This document shows positions 23,423 to 37,769 of a stretch of DNA of 64,000 nt, in pieces (the first letter of the stretch is position 1; the number at the start of each line of letters is the position of its first letter). Position numbers and translations under genes: made by a program. This stretch comes from Ciona intestinalis (taxonomy: Eukaryota; Chordata; Ascidiacea; Phlebobranchia; Cionidae), in contig NC_020170.2 of assembly GCF_000224145.3 (NCBI RefSeq), positions 882,914-946,913 of the forward strand, given 5' to 3'. The notes below the pieces were generated by a model, which saw only the letters and a list, made by a program, of their open reading frames with translations, had not been told where the DNA came from and did no database searches.

Positions 23423-26400
23423 ATGCCGGCGTTAACCTGTGTGGGATCGAATCAAGACTTCAAGCTTAATTCAAGACAAGAGGTGAGTCAAAGTTTCCTA
23501 TGTATTTAAACGAGGATGCGTGTGGTTTAAAATAAATATGCAGATTAGGCTTTTTGATTTGAACTAGAATCGTGTTTCATTTTTAATTTGGTATAACGAA
23601 GAGTATAAAGGTAAACAACACTTATGTAACTTATTTTTAAAGTTTGGAATGCACTTGCTTTGCCAATACACCTAACTGTTTAAATAAAATAGATCGAACA
23701 AGCAATTGGAACGCAATGTTTGTGTTTGAAACTTTTTAATGTTCTAAATATAAACGAATAAAACGTATTTTAAACTTATGACAAAGCTATGTTGCGTGAT
23801 ACACATGTACTTAAACTTTCCTTGTCTGCTATGTCTGCTATGTTTGGTCGAAAACTTTTTGGTAATGCGACCATTTTGGGGGTTTATATTTTAGAATTCT
23901 ATAAGATGACATTAGCGTAATGTTAATACTTAACAACCACCGTATGTTGCTAATTATATGTTCACTTATATGTTTAACAAGAAACCGGGATATTTTTGTT
24001 GATCAAACTTTCCCGTTTGCCGTAATTAGCTCGACTGCGTAAAGGGAACTCTAATTTTAAAGGCGTCATATTTCAAACCATATGGAAACGGTACCAAGCG
24101 CCTCTTATTTACTGGGATGGTTTTTACACTTTATAAAACGTACCCTTTCAAAAGTGACCAAAGGCCTTTGATTTGGCTGTCAGTTGACCGCCTTATGCTG
24201 CATCTGCGTTTCCGACAGCGAGGTCGCATTGAATAGCGCCAACAATAAACAGGCATGCTTTAATATATCCGCTCGTTCTGTATACCAGTATCGTACCTGA
24301 TGCATCTCATTGTATAATTGAACGTACAAAGTTTCGTAATGGTTTTCTATGGGTAGAATGACTTTAGAATTTTGCTAGTATATTTGCAATAACATAAAAT
24401 TTGCAACAATAATCGCAAACGGCGTTATAGGTGTTGTATTACGCTAATAACATGGGAAATTCCACAATGCGTAATCTTTACTTTATAGTCCAAGTGTATA
24501 ACTACTTCGTGATAACTTGGATCGCTCATCGACTAATTGGTGTGGGAACCTTTTGTATTACGTCAGCAGCGGATGGCCTCGGTAGCAACCAAACTCTCTC
24601 ACCTTCTCATTCTATCGCAACGCCGCCCGCGCTGTTCTTTAATAGACAAAATGGCCGACAGGGTTGACTGGCATCGAATGCCCGTCGCTTCGATTCCTGG
24701 TCGCCATGCATTTATACCCGGGGTATCTATAGCGATGATCGAACGTACAATTGATGGCATGGGTCACGATATTGTGGTAACTTCTAACCACAAGTAATAA
24801 AATGTCGCGCATAGTAACTAAAATTTTCCCAGGACGTGCGCCTGGCATCCTTGGTTTGAAAATAACGCATCCAACTAAGACATTAGGCTTAACATGCTTT
24901 TTTTTAACCGCTATAATCACATTAACTACACGGGCCAATTAATGGTTTAAAGAATTTCTCTGTTCTTATACAAATTTGAAAATGTATACCGCATAAACAT
25001 ACCATCAAAACTCGCGCTTAATAAACTAACATTTCACGTTTCGAAAATGGCACTTAACATTCTAATATTCGTGTAGTAAGTGAAGTCTGTCATGTTAAAT
25101 TCTCACGATTATATACACACTGTTTAAAAATTCTTGTAACCGTTCTGAAAACTGATGCGCTTCGTCCGGAAATACTTATAAATTACGCCGAACTTTTTCC
25201 GATAAATAAATTCTAACAACAGTTTAAATGACGGCCTGATTTTTTTTATTTGAGATAAACGCAATTGATTTTTTTTATTATTGTTAAAATACACATTTAT
25301 ATTACTGAGGGATTACACTGCCACATCAACTATAGTTTTTTTGTTACCGATACATCAGTATATTTTTCCCAAGCGTCCAATGAACTTTGCATTAAGTTTA
25401 ACAACTGCTTTGTTTCAGAGATTCGCATCGTTGGACCAACAGTCACTAATGCTGGCGGAAGGAAAATCGTCAGCTGGGGGTTCGTGGGTCGAACCCCGGT
25501 CCACAAAACGTTATTCACCTTACCCCAAGAACTCAGGCGACGTAAGAAACTTGAAAATTAGTTTACAACATGTTTAAGTGTATATAAATGTAGAATTTTA
25601 CTAAAAATAAGAAAAAAATGTCACCAATCAAAATCTGCTAAAGCTTAACTATCTGCATTGCGTACTGCGGAATACTGAAACTTTGTTTTCATGAAGGTAC
25701 CGCCAGCAAAGAGCATGGTTCACAGTCCGGTTGACCATTTCACAATTCAAGGTAATGTATTCTGAGCTTAATTGTGTCTGAACTTGAGGGTTATTCGTCG
25801 TTTAAGTGACCGTGACGGGCGACCTTTTTAAAAGTCAAAAAAAAGTATCAAAAGCACAGATAATCGTCTGCTGTACATGTTTGTTATCCGCATTAAAAAG
25901 CCCTGACTGGCATTTAAACGTTTAAAATTTAAAATCTATACATTTGACTTTGTTTTTTTTAGGAATTTGCTGGATTTTATCAGACGCCATTTTTTACACA
26001 TAGTTTTTTTTATTTTAGATTCAGTTTCTGAGGATAAAGAAGACAACAGTAGAGAAGATGTTTCATCTCGTATCAGCCCTTTAGCCTTTAGAAGAAGCAA
26101 CAACACAAGCGACGTAAGTTATTGTTTTCATACAACATAGACAAGCGTGATATGTCTACTGTTTTGTCATTTTTTTTCATTTTTTGCTGCTTGTGTATGC
26201 GGTTCTTTAGCTAACTTGTATGTAAACCTATATTACTTTGTTTCAGCGACCAGACAGTAGGCGTAGTAGCTCTGATTCGCCATTTGAAGAAGACGAAGCC
26301 TTCCACGGAAGCGGAACAACGGGGACTGACGAAATAGAGCAGAACCAATGCTTCCCGGGCGGCATGTTCCCCAACGCGTTATCCACGGCCATGAACCGCG

Positions 26401-29400
26401 GTAGCAATATGCGCGAAGGTAAGTTAAACGGAAATCTCCATGACCGCTGAAAAGGATGTTTTGTAAAGGGAGATTCCTAACACCGTCCGCGCGAAACAAA
26501 CCATAATATTTGTTTTGGTTCGCAGTTTTACCTTGGCTCAACGCCAGGAAAGAGGACGATTCGCAGTTCTTGGACAAGAACCATAATTTCTTCTCAAGAA
26601 CAAACGCTGAGGTATCTAGCACGAGCAACCGTGAAAATGGCTTCGACAGCGAGCATGGGAGTTCAAGTAACGAAGAAGCGAGTGCGCATGAGGAAAAACA
26701 GTAAGGATTTTGGTGCTAGTAAAGCCTAAACTACTTTAATTCTAAAATATATTTGCTCATCCATTTTACCCAATCGATTTAATGTTGGTTTTAATTTAAT
26801 TTTATATTTATCTTAGTTTCAACTGTGAGCACTGCGAGAAGTCTTTCACCGACCCTAGCAACCTTCAACGTCATATCCGGCAGCAACACGTGGGCGCAAG
26901 AGCGCATCCATGTCCAGAATGCGGGAAGACGTTCGCTACATCTTCTGGACTCAAACAGCATCAGCATATACATAGTAGTGTGAAGCCTTTCACGTGTGAA
27001 GTGTGCCACAAATCCTACACACAGGTAAGTTTTTGCTGAGAAATACAATAGGCTACCAAGTACTTGACTTTATTTGCAGTAATCCTTGTGAAGTTCTCCT
27101 CAGCTCAAAAAATAAAAAGCAACACAATTTGTGTAATATCATTCCAAAAGGTGAAAAATTAAACACAACAGCTAAATCAACATACAGCTTTATTCTTACC
27201 ATACAATATAGTTTATTTCCTATATACACATTTTGACATTTAGTATATTATGTCTGGTTACAACAGCAGCTAAAACTCATAAGAAATGAAAAGCCTTCTG
27301 TAAAATCCTAATATTCTGTATATTTCTTTATAGTTTAGTAACCTATGCCGACACAAGCGCATGAGGGCCGATTGTAGAACACAGATCAAATGTAGAAGCT
27401 GCAGCCAGTTGTTTCCAAATTCAAGTTCATTGAACAAACATCGTAGATTTTGTGAAAGTAAAGCCCTTTACCGTGGGAGGTAAGTTTAATGAAACTCAAT
27501 TATTTGGAAAAAAATTGTTATCTTATTATTATTTTTTTTAATAATTTAATATTCTCATAAAGGTGACACAAAATTCAAATGTGTATAAACACCATTTCAT
27601 TCGTTTTGTAACACAAAACTAACATTTAGCCATTTTTTTATATTGGATATCAAAATATACTCGAGATACCATTTGTATATAAATAAAAGTTGCTAGCTAG
27701 CAAAAAAATACACAAATATTTTTAATATGTAGTTTAAATAGCAAGTTATTGCGTGACCCAAAATGGCAGGATATTTTAAACTATTTTCGTCTGTGCCCAC
27801 ACCCAGTTCATGGAATCGTTCTTACTTTACAGTGCCAACATAAATATGTGCTCGGCTGCGGTCCAACAAGCCATGACGGCCAATAATGAAAATAGAAATC
27901 GACTCCAAGACTGCGGGGGTGCCGGGACATCTCATTATGAGAAGATGGTTCGTTACAATTCACTAGCAGGTAATTAATACTGCATTTATAATAGATGGAT
28001 TTTAGCATAAATTATATCAAAGTTTATTATTTAATGAATACGCGAAACAATGTATTAGACGATCATATTAATATGTCATTTTGATTTTCTACTATTTTAG
28101 GGCTTGGAGCAGCAAACCCTTCCCTGCTTTCCAATGCTTTCGGGGTCGAAGGACTTCGTCCTGGTATTTGGAACCCCACTGCTGAGCAAGTTCGTACCAT
28201 GTACCCACTACACCCTTACCCATTTGCATCAGGTACACCGTTGGGGAATTCCCTCATGGCATCAATGTTGCCCCACCATCCTTCACGGCTTCAAAAACCT
28301 CTTGCGTTCGACTCACGCGGGTTTGACTCACCAGCACCTACTAGCGGAAGCAATGAAATGAAAATGGGAAAACCTAGCATGGCGCATGCGCAGATTCAAT
28401 GCTGTAACCCAAACACTGACAATGTAGACAACCTACCCACGCGTGCTGGCGTCCACTTTCCATACGCTTTGCGCACCAATGCCTCTAACTTTATCGGCCT
28501 TCCATCGCTGCCGATACCAATCTCACACGGGGTAAACAACATTGCAATCCAGGTTGATCTCAACAGCCATTTGTTACCAAAGCAGAGAAAGCAGTATCCA
28601 ATATTTGTGCCAAGCGAGAGGAATTCCCATAAATTGGCTGCCAGTCACCGCTCCGAATTTTCTTTTCCACATCACCAAAGCGATGATTTGTCCCCTAGAG
28701 AGAGTCCTCATTTTAATCTTCCGCGTAACTCCGGCTCCAAGGATCTCTCAGATGAAAGAAGCTTCAACTTTCATAGAAATGTTGCATCTCCTCCGGATCA
28801 GAAGATAGATGATCAGGAACCTCCACGAAGCAAACGCGCAGGCATTTGGCATCCAATACTCTCGCCTCATTCAAGCAGTGGTAGTACAAACAGTGACAAT
28901 CGAAGAGAACAGTCAGGAGAACAGAAAAATATCCCAACTCCACTACCTACCCCTAGCCCAACAAAATCACCACTGCCTATTAACAAGCGTCCATTCTATC
29001 CTGCTGCCTATCAGCCTTACTTGAATTGTAATCCACTCTACCCTTACTCTCTGGCTTTAGCAGCAGCCACGGCCTACCTACAACGTCACAGATCAGCAAC
29101 TGAACCTGAATCTCCTATCAACACATCAGCTGAAAATTCTCCGTCTTATACAATGGGCAGTTCAAAGCCATCAGCGGATTTTAAAAACGATACAAGGCGA
29201 AACAAGGACACTACCCCACTCGACCTAACAATGCGGAAGAGTTTGACTCCAGTGCAGTCCAAAGAATCGGACGATAAACTCGGCCAAGAGAACAGTTCCC
29301 ATTTCCCTATCTCGTCTCGAATTTTCGAACCTCCCAAAGGTTTCCCCTTTGCTCCAAACGGCATGTTCAATTTTCCAAGAACTGGGGAACCGAATTGGCA

Positions 29401-31525
29401 AATGACGGAAAAGGCATTATCGTGCGTCAACTTCTTGAACCGGTGGCGACCCGATCTTGTGCGAGCTGCAGGCAACCAACCGACGCTACATCCACTACAC
29501 ATGCCACCGCAGTCAGCAAAGCCGATTTTATACGAGGCAATGTTTCAGCATTTGTCAAGGCAGTCTGCACCTCTTCAAACGGGGGGTCGCCCCAATGATT
29601 CCCATATGGAACACCCGTTGAAAGCATATGCAGAACAACAACAGCAACGTAGCCCACAGTATCAGAACTCAAACAACAATAGCAGCCATTCTTTCATAAG
29701 AAACAATATGCTCAACTTGAACAAGAAGCATCCGTTCCAACATGGCGGCACCCAGCATTCTTTTCGTGAACATGCCCAATCAAGTATGGACGATACCTCT
29801 TTCCGACGAAAGTTCGCTCCTTTTCCAACTTCGCGCCCAACCTCTATCAATCTACGCCACAACAGCCATCCGCTTTATTCCGGTCCAAACCGGTACCTGC
29901 GAGCACCGTCCGCACGCATTGGGAAAGAAAGGTATACCTGCAAGTTTTGTGGCAAAATCTTCCCTCGTAGTGCGAACCTCACTCGCCACGTGCGGACACA
30001 CACCGGAGAGCAACCTTACCGATGTAAATACTGTGATCGAAGTTTTTCTATTTCCTCCAACCTACAAAGACATGTCCGCAACATTCATAACAAGGTATAC
30101 ATGACACCTTTTAAGTAGCATATCGTACAGTAGGGTGGAGGAAGATGGGACACTTTTTCATTCTATTTTCTCGTCCCATTTAGTAGTAAACAAAGAAATT
30201 TTAAATAATTATAAAACCATATTCTGACGACTCCCATAGACCGTTGTTAATTGTTTAAAACACGATCAGGATATTTGGATATTATGTGCTAAAGGTGTCC
30301 CATTTCCCCCCTTCCTACTATATATATATATATTTTTTTAATTGAAATATATACTATATATAGCCAACTGTAACACACCATTCACGTGGCGCAATAGCTT
30401 AAAGAATACTTCTATTTTTTATTAGGAACGACCTTACACATGCAATCTTTGCGGGAGAGCATTTGGGCAACAAACCAACTTAGAGAGGCATTTGAGAAAA
30501 CACGACGACAAGCGTTCCAGGTAAGAACTCTTAATCGGTTGGTTTAAATGCTCAAATATAATCATACACAGTTGAGACTGATAATATATGATGACAATAT
30601 TCGATTGTGCTGCTTCTAGTAAACAGTAATTTATAAATGTCTGTACTGTTTGCAGAAATTCGGATGATATTTTCTCTGGAAAAACTTCCCTTCAACAAGA
30701 AGACGAAACATCTGATGACTGCTATGTACCTTCGCCTTCGTACAACGAGGCTAAGAATAACCACGGCTTAAGTTCAGGTACCATATACGTCGTATATGAA
30801 ATTATGGAACAGTATTTTTCCAATGCTTGGAAAATATTTTAGTATGGTACTTTGGGGTAAGATAGGACATCTTTAGCACGTCATATTTAAATATCCTGAT
30901 CGTGTGTTATAAACAATAAACAACGGTCTGTTGGAGTCGTAAGGACATGGCTATATAATTCTTTAAATTTTCTTTGTTTACTAACAAATGGGATCAAAAA
31001 AATGGAATGAAAAGGTGACCCATCTTTCCCCACGCTTATTATGTATATGAAAACTGCACAAACGTTTAGTAGATTTAATAGGAGATATTTTATCAAAATT
31101 TATTGCTGTTACATTGCGACCACGAAATAACAATAATATTGTGGTTTTCAGATTCCTTCCCAGGCGATGGAAGGTCGAATGCTGGATTCGCTTCTGGTAA
31201 CACTGATGACGTATTTTCACCTCGTGCAGATACCGCGTGTCTTGACGCACCCGATGCGACAGATTCACAAAGAAACAGTGAGCGGAGTCCTACATATTGG
31301 TCGGCGTACCAATCCAACCAAAGCGACAATGAACCTGAGATGACTTACACAAAGCCAGAAAAGGAGGGCGAGACCATGAGTGCGTCTGACGCGTTGGTTA
31401 ATATTGCAAAAAATCGTCAAGAACCACAGAGGTTTTTTGATGAAATTTCTGCGAGACATCGACAACCCGAAGCCCGCAGAATTTCCGAAGATCGCTCGTC
31501 AGCAAACACGTCACCCTACGAATAA
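23423..31525 (+). CDS. Mecom-like: PRDM3/PRDM16 (MECOM, EVI1)-type zinc-finger transcription factor, paralogue 1
   Basis: Thirteen coding exons close in phase to about 1251 aa: 23423-23482 and 25419-25541 (both tentative), 25697-25751, 26019-26113, 26247-26418, 26526-26700, 26817-27024, 27334-27479, 27833-27969, 28101-30094, 30426-30520, 30656-30777, 31152-31525. Residues about 227-340 hold four fingers matching fingers 4-7 of vertebrate EVI1 ([58 protein letters not shown]). The third has Arg where the last zinc-binding His is expected. A CtBP-type motif PLDLT lies at about residue 760 (29216-29230). Three C-terminal fingers follow ([49 protein letters not shown]), then an acidic/Ser-rich tail. 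EVI1-family proteins bind DNA in the nucleus and regulate transcription through CtBP and other partners. No PR/SET domain is seen. An ATG at 25691 could be an alternative start, but it lies inside a likely acceptor. AATAAA near 31713. Confidence 0.88.
30129..30323 (+). mobile_element. MITE copy 7, in the intron after the second C-terminal finger
   Basis: Starts CAGTAGGGTGGAGGAAGATG, with a full family core (CTCGTCCCATTTAGTAGTAA; CGTTGTTAATTGTTTAAAAC), and ends CCCCCCTTCCTACTATATA. It begins about 35 bp downstream of the donor at 30095. The paralogous intron of the second MECOM-type gene also carries a copy. Confidence 0.9.
30848..31043 (-). mobile_element. MITE copy 8, in the last intron of MECOM-type gene 1
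   Basis: Starts TACTTTGGGGTAAGATAGGA, with the core GATCGTGTGTTATAAACAAT, and ends CCCATCTTTCCCCACGCTTA. Confidence 0.85.
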
Positions 31526-33216
31526 TGCTGGCATAAGCTCATGGTCTGCTTAGTACCCCATCGTACTTTAGCGTAAACGCATTCAATGTTCCTAAACTCT
31601 GTGACATTTAGCATTCATACCTGTAGAGATTGGAGTACTATCAATGCTTGTTAGCGTGTTGTCCTGTTGTTTTTCCTACCTTGATTGTGCGTGTTGTTTT
31701 ACAAACTTACCGAATAAATTGCAATGCATTAGACTGTGTCATATATAGCTGTAGTATACACGATAAAAAAATTATTATTCAGTTTAAAATAAAAATATAT
31801 GTGAGGTAACACTGTGGTGGCTGCACACATACAAACTCTGCTAGCCTAATTCCAAGCCCTAGTTTTGAGGTGTTTAGTATATAGGTTATATACGCATATT
31901 TTAAAAAACTAAAATCATAATCATTTTAATTGGTTAATAGCCTTTATTTTATAAAAAACTGCCTTTGTCACAATAGCTGTATGTTATTTAATGGCATACT
32001 AAAGGCCATGATTTTTTTGATTGAGTATACACACACGTCAAAATATTTTTGTGACAAATTTATAGTACTTTGGGGTAAGATGGGATACCATGAAAATAGT
32101 TTTTCGATTCGTGAATTATAGTAGTTAATTTTGTAAATATTATTTGTTTAAGTATATATAATATATAAAAATTACTGGAGAATACGTTAACAGTGAGCAC
32201 GCTTTTGCGCCGCCGCAGTTTGGAACGTAAAGTTGTACAGAAAGCTGCTTGCCTATAGCGTGATCCTGATGTTTTTCTACACAACTGTCTCACGATGTTG
32301 CGTAATCCCCAGACTCTGTCCTAAGTCTGTTGTGCAATGTGTATGTGTGCTTGCCGCTCCATGCGTCTCCTGTGTTTGACTGACGTAAGTTGCAGGGACG
32401 AAATGAAGAGGAAAACAGCAATTTGCAATCTCCGTATGTGACAGTTACCAAACTAATGAAACACCAGCTAAGAGACGATAAGTTATTTGCCACACTTTGC
32501 CAGTTATTACAAGAATATGTCGTGATGTTAGGTCGAACTTAAAACAGGCAAGCGCCGTTTTAGTTGTTTCTCTTCCAAAAGCGGGTTATTAAATTAATCC
32601 AAAGGAATCAGAGTCACTGAAAAGAGATTAAAACAGATTAATCTGTAAAAACAAACACAACACCCTCTCCCTATACTAACTGTTCATTCTCTTGTATAAT
32701 CTCCCTAATCTTGGTTATTAAATGTAAACTCACGGCTGTATTGACATGGTAACTTGGTAGCGATAACTACTAAAAACACAGGTGAACGAAATAACACCTT
32801 CAGTACGTAATACATAATCTAATTTTATGCACGGCATACAGTAATGTCATATTAACCACTAAACAAGTGTTGTACATCTTTTTTCATGTATTGCTGTTCC
32901 CCATAAATATGTAGGATATACTTAGCCTAGTCATGTTTTTGACGTAACGGTTGAATACTTTTTGCTGATTCATAAATATCAGCGGACCGTTTGTATTGTA
33001 TATTTATACAATGTGTGGTCGGCTTTCGTGTTGTAGATATTTTGCACAAAAGTTTGTTTTAGGCTAATTAATAATAAAACAGTTGTTTATATTTGTTATA
33101 ACTCATGTCATTTTCTCGGTAGAAATGTCGCTTCTGTGCTTGACTGAATGAGCAAAGGAAATTGTAGCAAATCGTTCCTACAAAAGTTACAAGGGTCAAA
33201 CTCTGTAATTGACAAC
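31526..33216. other. 3' UTR of MECOM-type gene 1 and spacer to ATPAF1
   Basis: A poly(A) signal AATAAA lies near 31713, about 190 bp after the stop. The rest is AT-rich. It includes one truncated MITE end (32062-32105) and no supported gene. The ATPAF1 promoter must lie in the distal part, but no specific site could be named. Confidence 0.5.
32062..32105. mobile_element. truncated MITE end
   Basis: One terminal repeat only: TATAGTACTTTGGGGTAAGA then TGGGATACC. The matching right end is missing. Confidence 0.6.
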
Positions 33217-35034
33217 ATGACGCACAGATATGTTCGTCTGTTCCCAATACTGTTAGGAACATCAAGGTGGGTGTATTTAATGAATAATTAAAAGTCAGTA
33301 ACAAAAATGAACTAGAATAAACATACTGCCACTTTACTATAATACAAAGAAAACTTCAAGTAATATTTATTATTACTATATTAACAAACAGACCAGGTGT
33401 TGCAAATAGACCTTTCGCCCTAAACTGCACACGATCTATAGCTTCGTCTCAAAACGATGTAGTAGACCTCACCGAAAATCCATTCTTTCAAAAGTATGCA
33501 GACAAAATACAACACCTACAAAAGTAAGCGGTATCGGGAAGTTATATTTGATTATGTCGTTAACTTCTATTAACTAGTGTTTTGAATAGGTCCAATCCTG
33601 AAGAATACCGAAAAAGATTGGACCAACTGAAAGCATTAAAACAGTCGAAAAGAGTATGTAATTTTGTTGGTGTTTATTGTTTTGTAAGGAATTTAAAAGT
33701 TTTTTTCCGAATATCTAATGACATATCTTTAAAAGACTCTATTTATTCATTTATTAGTGAGGCATTTTGGCGTTTCTTTATTTTTTATATCTCTGTCGGA
33801 CTCTAATTGTTTATCATTGTGCAATAAACGCAAACCTCTTATTACCTCACACCATTACTTTTACTTAATCTAACTTCTTAAAATATTTTTTAGGAAGAAG
33901 GTAAAGTGGAAACCGAGAACAAAACAAGCCAAAAATCAACCGAAAAAAAATTGCCTGTGACTAAAAAGGTAAATAACCTATTTTACAAATCACCTGTTAA
34001 CTCTTAAAACAAATTATTATACACCTGTTTGGCATTTGTTGTTGTATGACCATTATCCCATTTTGTCTTACCATATTCCACCTTTCCCAGTGTTAATTAA
34101 ATTTTTTTTTTGGGTAATTAACTGTAATTTTTATGGTTTTCCAAAGATTCAATTACAAAGATTTTGTTTTTATTCAGACTAAAACACTGGATGATATTTT
34201 AAAATTGGAAATGGTAATGAAGTTAAAGGCAGAAGATATCCAGAAATTGTGGGTGGACAGATATGCAAATAAAGATGCTGTGTGCGCTGTGATATCTTCC
34301 CAATCATACTGCGTTATAAGAACCATACTTGAGAAATATCCTGTGGTGAGATAATAGTTGTGGGGAATTAACTTGCAGTGAAAGTATTAAAAATTACTGT
34401 TTTTAAATATTGTTTTGTAGCATTAATCTTTTTTATGGAACTGATTAATTAATAATAACATATGTTGCTAAAGTGGTCTACCAAATTCTTACTTTTTGTT
34501 CTTTAACTGAGTTTTAATTGATTTTTACCAATTACCAATGAAACACAATTTTGCGTCAGTTTGTTTTCCCCCTTCCACGCAAAGATGGGTACGAGATATT
34601 TGTTGGCCAATTTTCCAACAACGACATATACTTCACATCGCTTATCAATTATCAACAACACAAAGAAAATGCTCCCAGCCAACTTACACTCAACCATTTT
34701 ACTGAACTGGAGTCAGAAAAAGGTAAGTTTCCTTTTTGCTTTGTTTTTCATTCTAATATAACTTTACCCAATCCCTAATGCAAAATATCTAACTTGTGTA
34801 ATTTTACATTTATCACCAACCCCAGGTATTGTTCTAATGTCTGGCCCAGTTTTCGACGACGCACTGTCCGTTACAGACGCCCAGTTGCTCGCTTACCAAG
34901 TCCAGCACTTCTGTACTGAACATCCAAAGCTTATCAGAGGCTTTAACGTATCCCCTCAGGACTTTGATATTAACAGCGTTATTTCGTCGCTCGACACAGG
35001 CCTTTTGTCCAAGACCAGCTCATTAAATAAATAG
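33217..35034 (+). CDS. ATPAF1: ATP synthase mitochondrial F1 complex assembly factor 1
   Basis: Seven exons close exactly in phase to 286 aa: 33217-33266, 33392-33523, 33590-33653, 33894-33968, 34178-34345, 34560-34722, 34826-35034 (stop TAG). The protein matches the Atp11/ATPAF1 family. Landmarks are LTENPFFQKYADKIQ and SNPEEYRKRLDQLK near the N terminus, TLDDILKLEMVMKLKAEDIQ, the core RKDGYEIFVGQF followed by IYFTSLINYQQ, and the C-terminal KGIVLM...AYQVQHF. Atp11 family proteins bind the free F1 beta subunit in the mitochondrial matrix and prevent its aggregation before alpha/beta assembly. The 5' exon (MTHRYVRLFPILLG) is Arg-rich and amphipathic, as expected of a mitochondrial targeting sequence; I chose it because it is open, starts with ATG and ends in the required phase 2 at a GTGGGT donor. 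AATAAA overlaps the stop. The gene sits between the two MECOM-type paralogues in the same orientation. Confidence 0.92.
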
Positions 35035-37769
35035 AACATGTTACTATCTGCCCGATATGGATTTTCGTTTTCTTATATAGCATATTTTCCCAAGAGTTTG
35101 CATCAGTGGCTGATCTTTAAAATACGCTCACGCGCCTTACGTGCTGTTTTAAACCTATTGCACCTTAAGGACTTTTTCACTACATATTTTAGGGGCCATC
35201 TAGTTTATCTTTATGATTTGAAGCGAATTCTGCGTGTGTGTATTTCTCCTATACCATAATTTAAAAGCCTATTTAATATTACCTACATAGTTAGTATATG
35301 CTGTGGAACCACGGTAAATTCGGAGCGCAAAGTCTTTTAACACTGGTACATGTTCTTTAACTTTCCCATTCCCAGATTTTGTTATCGGTTTTCCGTATCT
35401 GGCTCTCGATTAGCAATATTGACATAATGTACTTGCTTAATCCGGTAGAAGGTCGCCACCTCGACACGGCAGCCCATTTGACCAGGCCATTCCACGATTA
35501 AATCTGCGTTGTGTTTGTTCGGTGCAAGTAAAACTGCACGGTTAGGATCACGCAGATTGAGTTGGCGAACGGATTAAATGTACTTGAACATATTGGTCAT
35601 GTCGGATTAGCCGAAAAGCGCCATTAGCCGAATCAAAAGTTATGAAAACACCTTAAAGCCTATTTAAACCAGGCATAGGGTATTATTTAAAATGATGCGA
35701 TAAATTAATAGGAAAGTATGGAGTGGTGGTAATACATTATATGTATTGGATGCTCGCGATTTTAAAAAGTCATGATTTTTTAGTTTTGTGTATCCCTGTG
35801 ACAGTGAGAAAAAATACACGACACAAAACTATTTTACTATTTGACCTGTGGTGCTATTTTGCATTGGAGCATGAAATGCAAACTATAGTTTTGATAAATT
35901 GGTCAAATGCTACTATGCCCTTTTACGCTCCAGGAAACTCGACAAACGAATTTTCTGTTATTCTATTGTAACGAGGCGATTAAGTACAGAGCCGCTTGCT
36001 ACTTACATTTATTAACAAATTCGACAATCAGGATATTCGCACTATATATCACCATATACAGCACATGACGCGGGTCGTATCATAATCTTTGTCTCTCGGA
36101 ACAGTTTAATCCCTTGGCCAAATAAAGCGACACAAATCACCCAAACGTGATGTCGGTTTCGAAATTGCGTCAGAGTCTACGCCGCTTTGCAATAACGGTC
36201 GCATATTCAGGTCATCAGCGTAAAACCGCACTACACATACCCCATCTCCCCCCGTTGATAGACCACCTCCTGATCGTGTCATCCATCTCCTTAAGCCTGG
36301 ATCGGCCACCTGTCGCTAAGTTTCGGGATCAATTTGGCTGTTCTCAGCTTCCCAAGCCAAGCGCTGCGACTTCCACGTATCCGACTTACGTTGCTTTTGC
36401 AAGGCGACCGATTTAGGCATTTGCAGAGTGCCCTATCCATGCCAAAATATCACATAAGGTTGTATGTCGATCACAGAGTCAAATAAGTGCTGCAATGTGT
36501 GCAATCGAGCCGGTGCAAACCGCTCTTCCCATATTGCTCCTGCGCCTCCTGTTTTGGACCCGGCTTAAGTATCAATGTAACATGAACAGCTAAAACGACA
36601 CAGTCCCGCGGTTAACAAACGGAAAAGTAATCTCCCAAAGTTTTCTGTTGATTAATGCAAGCTGCATGCCTTGTTTTTCCACCCCTCACCCACTAAAAAC
36701 ACACAAAAAAACGACATCTTTGGGCATTGCTACGTGGGCGTAACCAGCAGCTTTTGCTTGCATTTGAGTGGGCTCTCGGCTGTTCAATTTTGGAACATTA
36801 TATCATCCATGTATAATCCCACATAATATTAGTAAAAAGTAAGTATTTATAATTTTTTTAGACAATACACAAAAATATTATAACGAAATTTCTCACTAAA
36901 ATTTTTCTTCAAGCATATATATATTAACTGAATTTTCGTTATGAGCCTTTTATGCTCATGGAGTCTGCTCCTTCGTCAAGGTCGTATAGAAAACCTAATA
37001 ATTATAGTAGTGTGAAATAGAAAAGGCAAAAGTCATTTTTAATGCGCAAGTTATACGGACTCGACATAAATATCGTATATGTAGACTTCAGACGAGCATT
37101 CAATTCAGTAAACACAGGTACAGATAGTCAAGGAATTATAGTAATGCATTTCACTGCAATTCTTACTGTTGATGTTATTGTTTGTTTTGTTCAGTATTAG
37201 TTTGTATTGACCAAAAGTCTTTGTTTGAAGTTCGCACGACTCCAAATAATTTTCAATTAAAGCCTCGACATACCAAATTAGATATAAACACAAGTTTGTC
37301 AGGATCATGTAATATTCGGAAATTAATAGGCTAAATTGTTTGTTTGGATTTTAAATGTATAATTTGGAACTGTTGCAATATTGGCGTTCGACAAACATAT
37401 TGTAGTCGGTTAACAAAGGTTTACGTATTTACTGTAAAATAAATACCAGCAATGTGTGTAAAAATACCATTTCGGTTTGGTGTGTCAGTAATTTGTAAAG
37501 GTAAACTTTTCCACAGCCTGCATTCCACACGAAAAATGAAAATAAGTGAGCGCGGCGTGAGAGTAATCTGAAAGAGAAAGGAAGAGAGGAAGCGAGCGAA
37601 GGAGTGAGAGCAAAAAAACGCTGGTTCGCCTTTTTTTATTGCGATTGGTAAAGGGGCATTTCTTCGGTTTCGTTGGCGTTAATTTTTATTCTTGCCTCGT
37701 GCTCAACAGATTGGTACATGCTATTCCTGTCTCAGAAGACAAGCATTTGAAGCTATCAGTTGAGTTAGT
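35035..37769. other. spacer between ATPAF1 and the second MECOM-type gene
   Basis: About 2.7 kb without a supported gene. Short open frames at 35723-35971 and 36147-36416 lack family resemblance. A purine-rich stretch (about 37545-37615, repeated GAGAG/GAAGGA) lies some 160-220 bp before the first coding exon of the second MECOM-type gene and could be promoter-proximal. Confidence 0.45.

Noticed and set aside
25691..25751. Start codon of MECOM-type gene 1 at 25691
   Set aside because: The ATG lies inside TTTGTTTTCATGAAG, a good acceptor; starting the exon at 25697 gives phase 0 to phase 1, the same as the paralogous exon at 40483. Kept only as an alternative.
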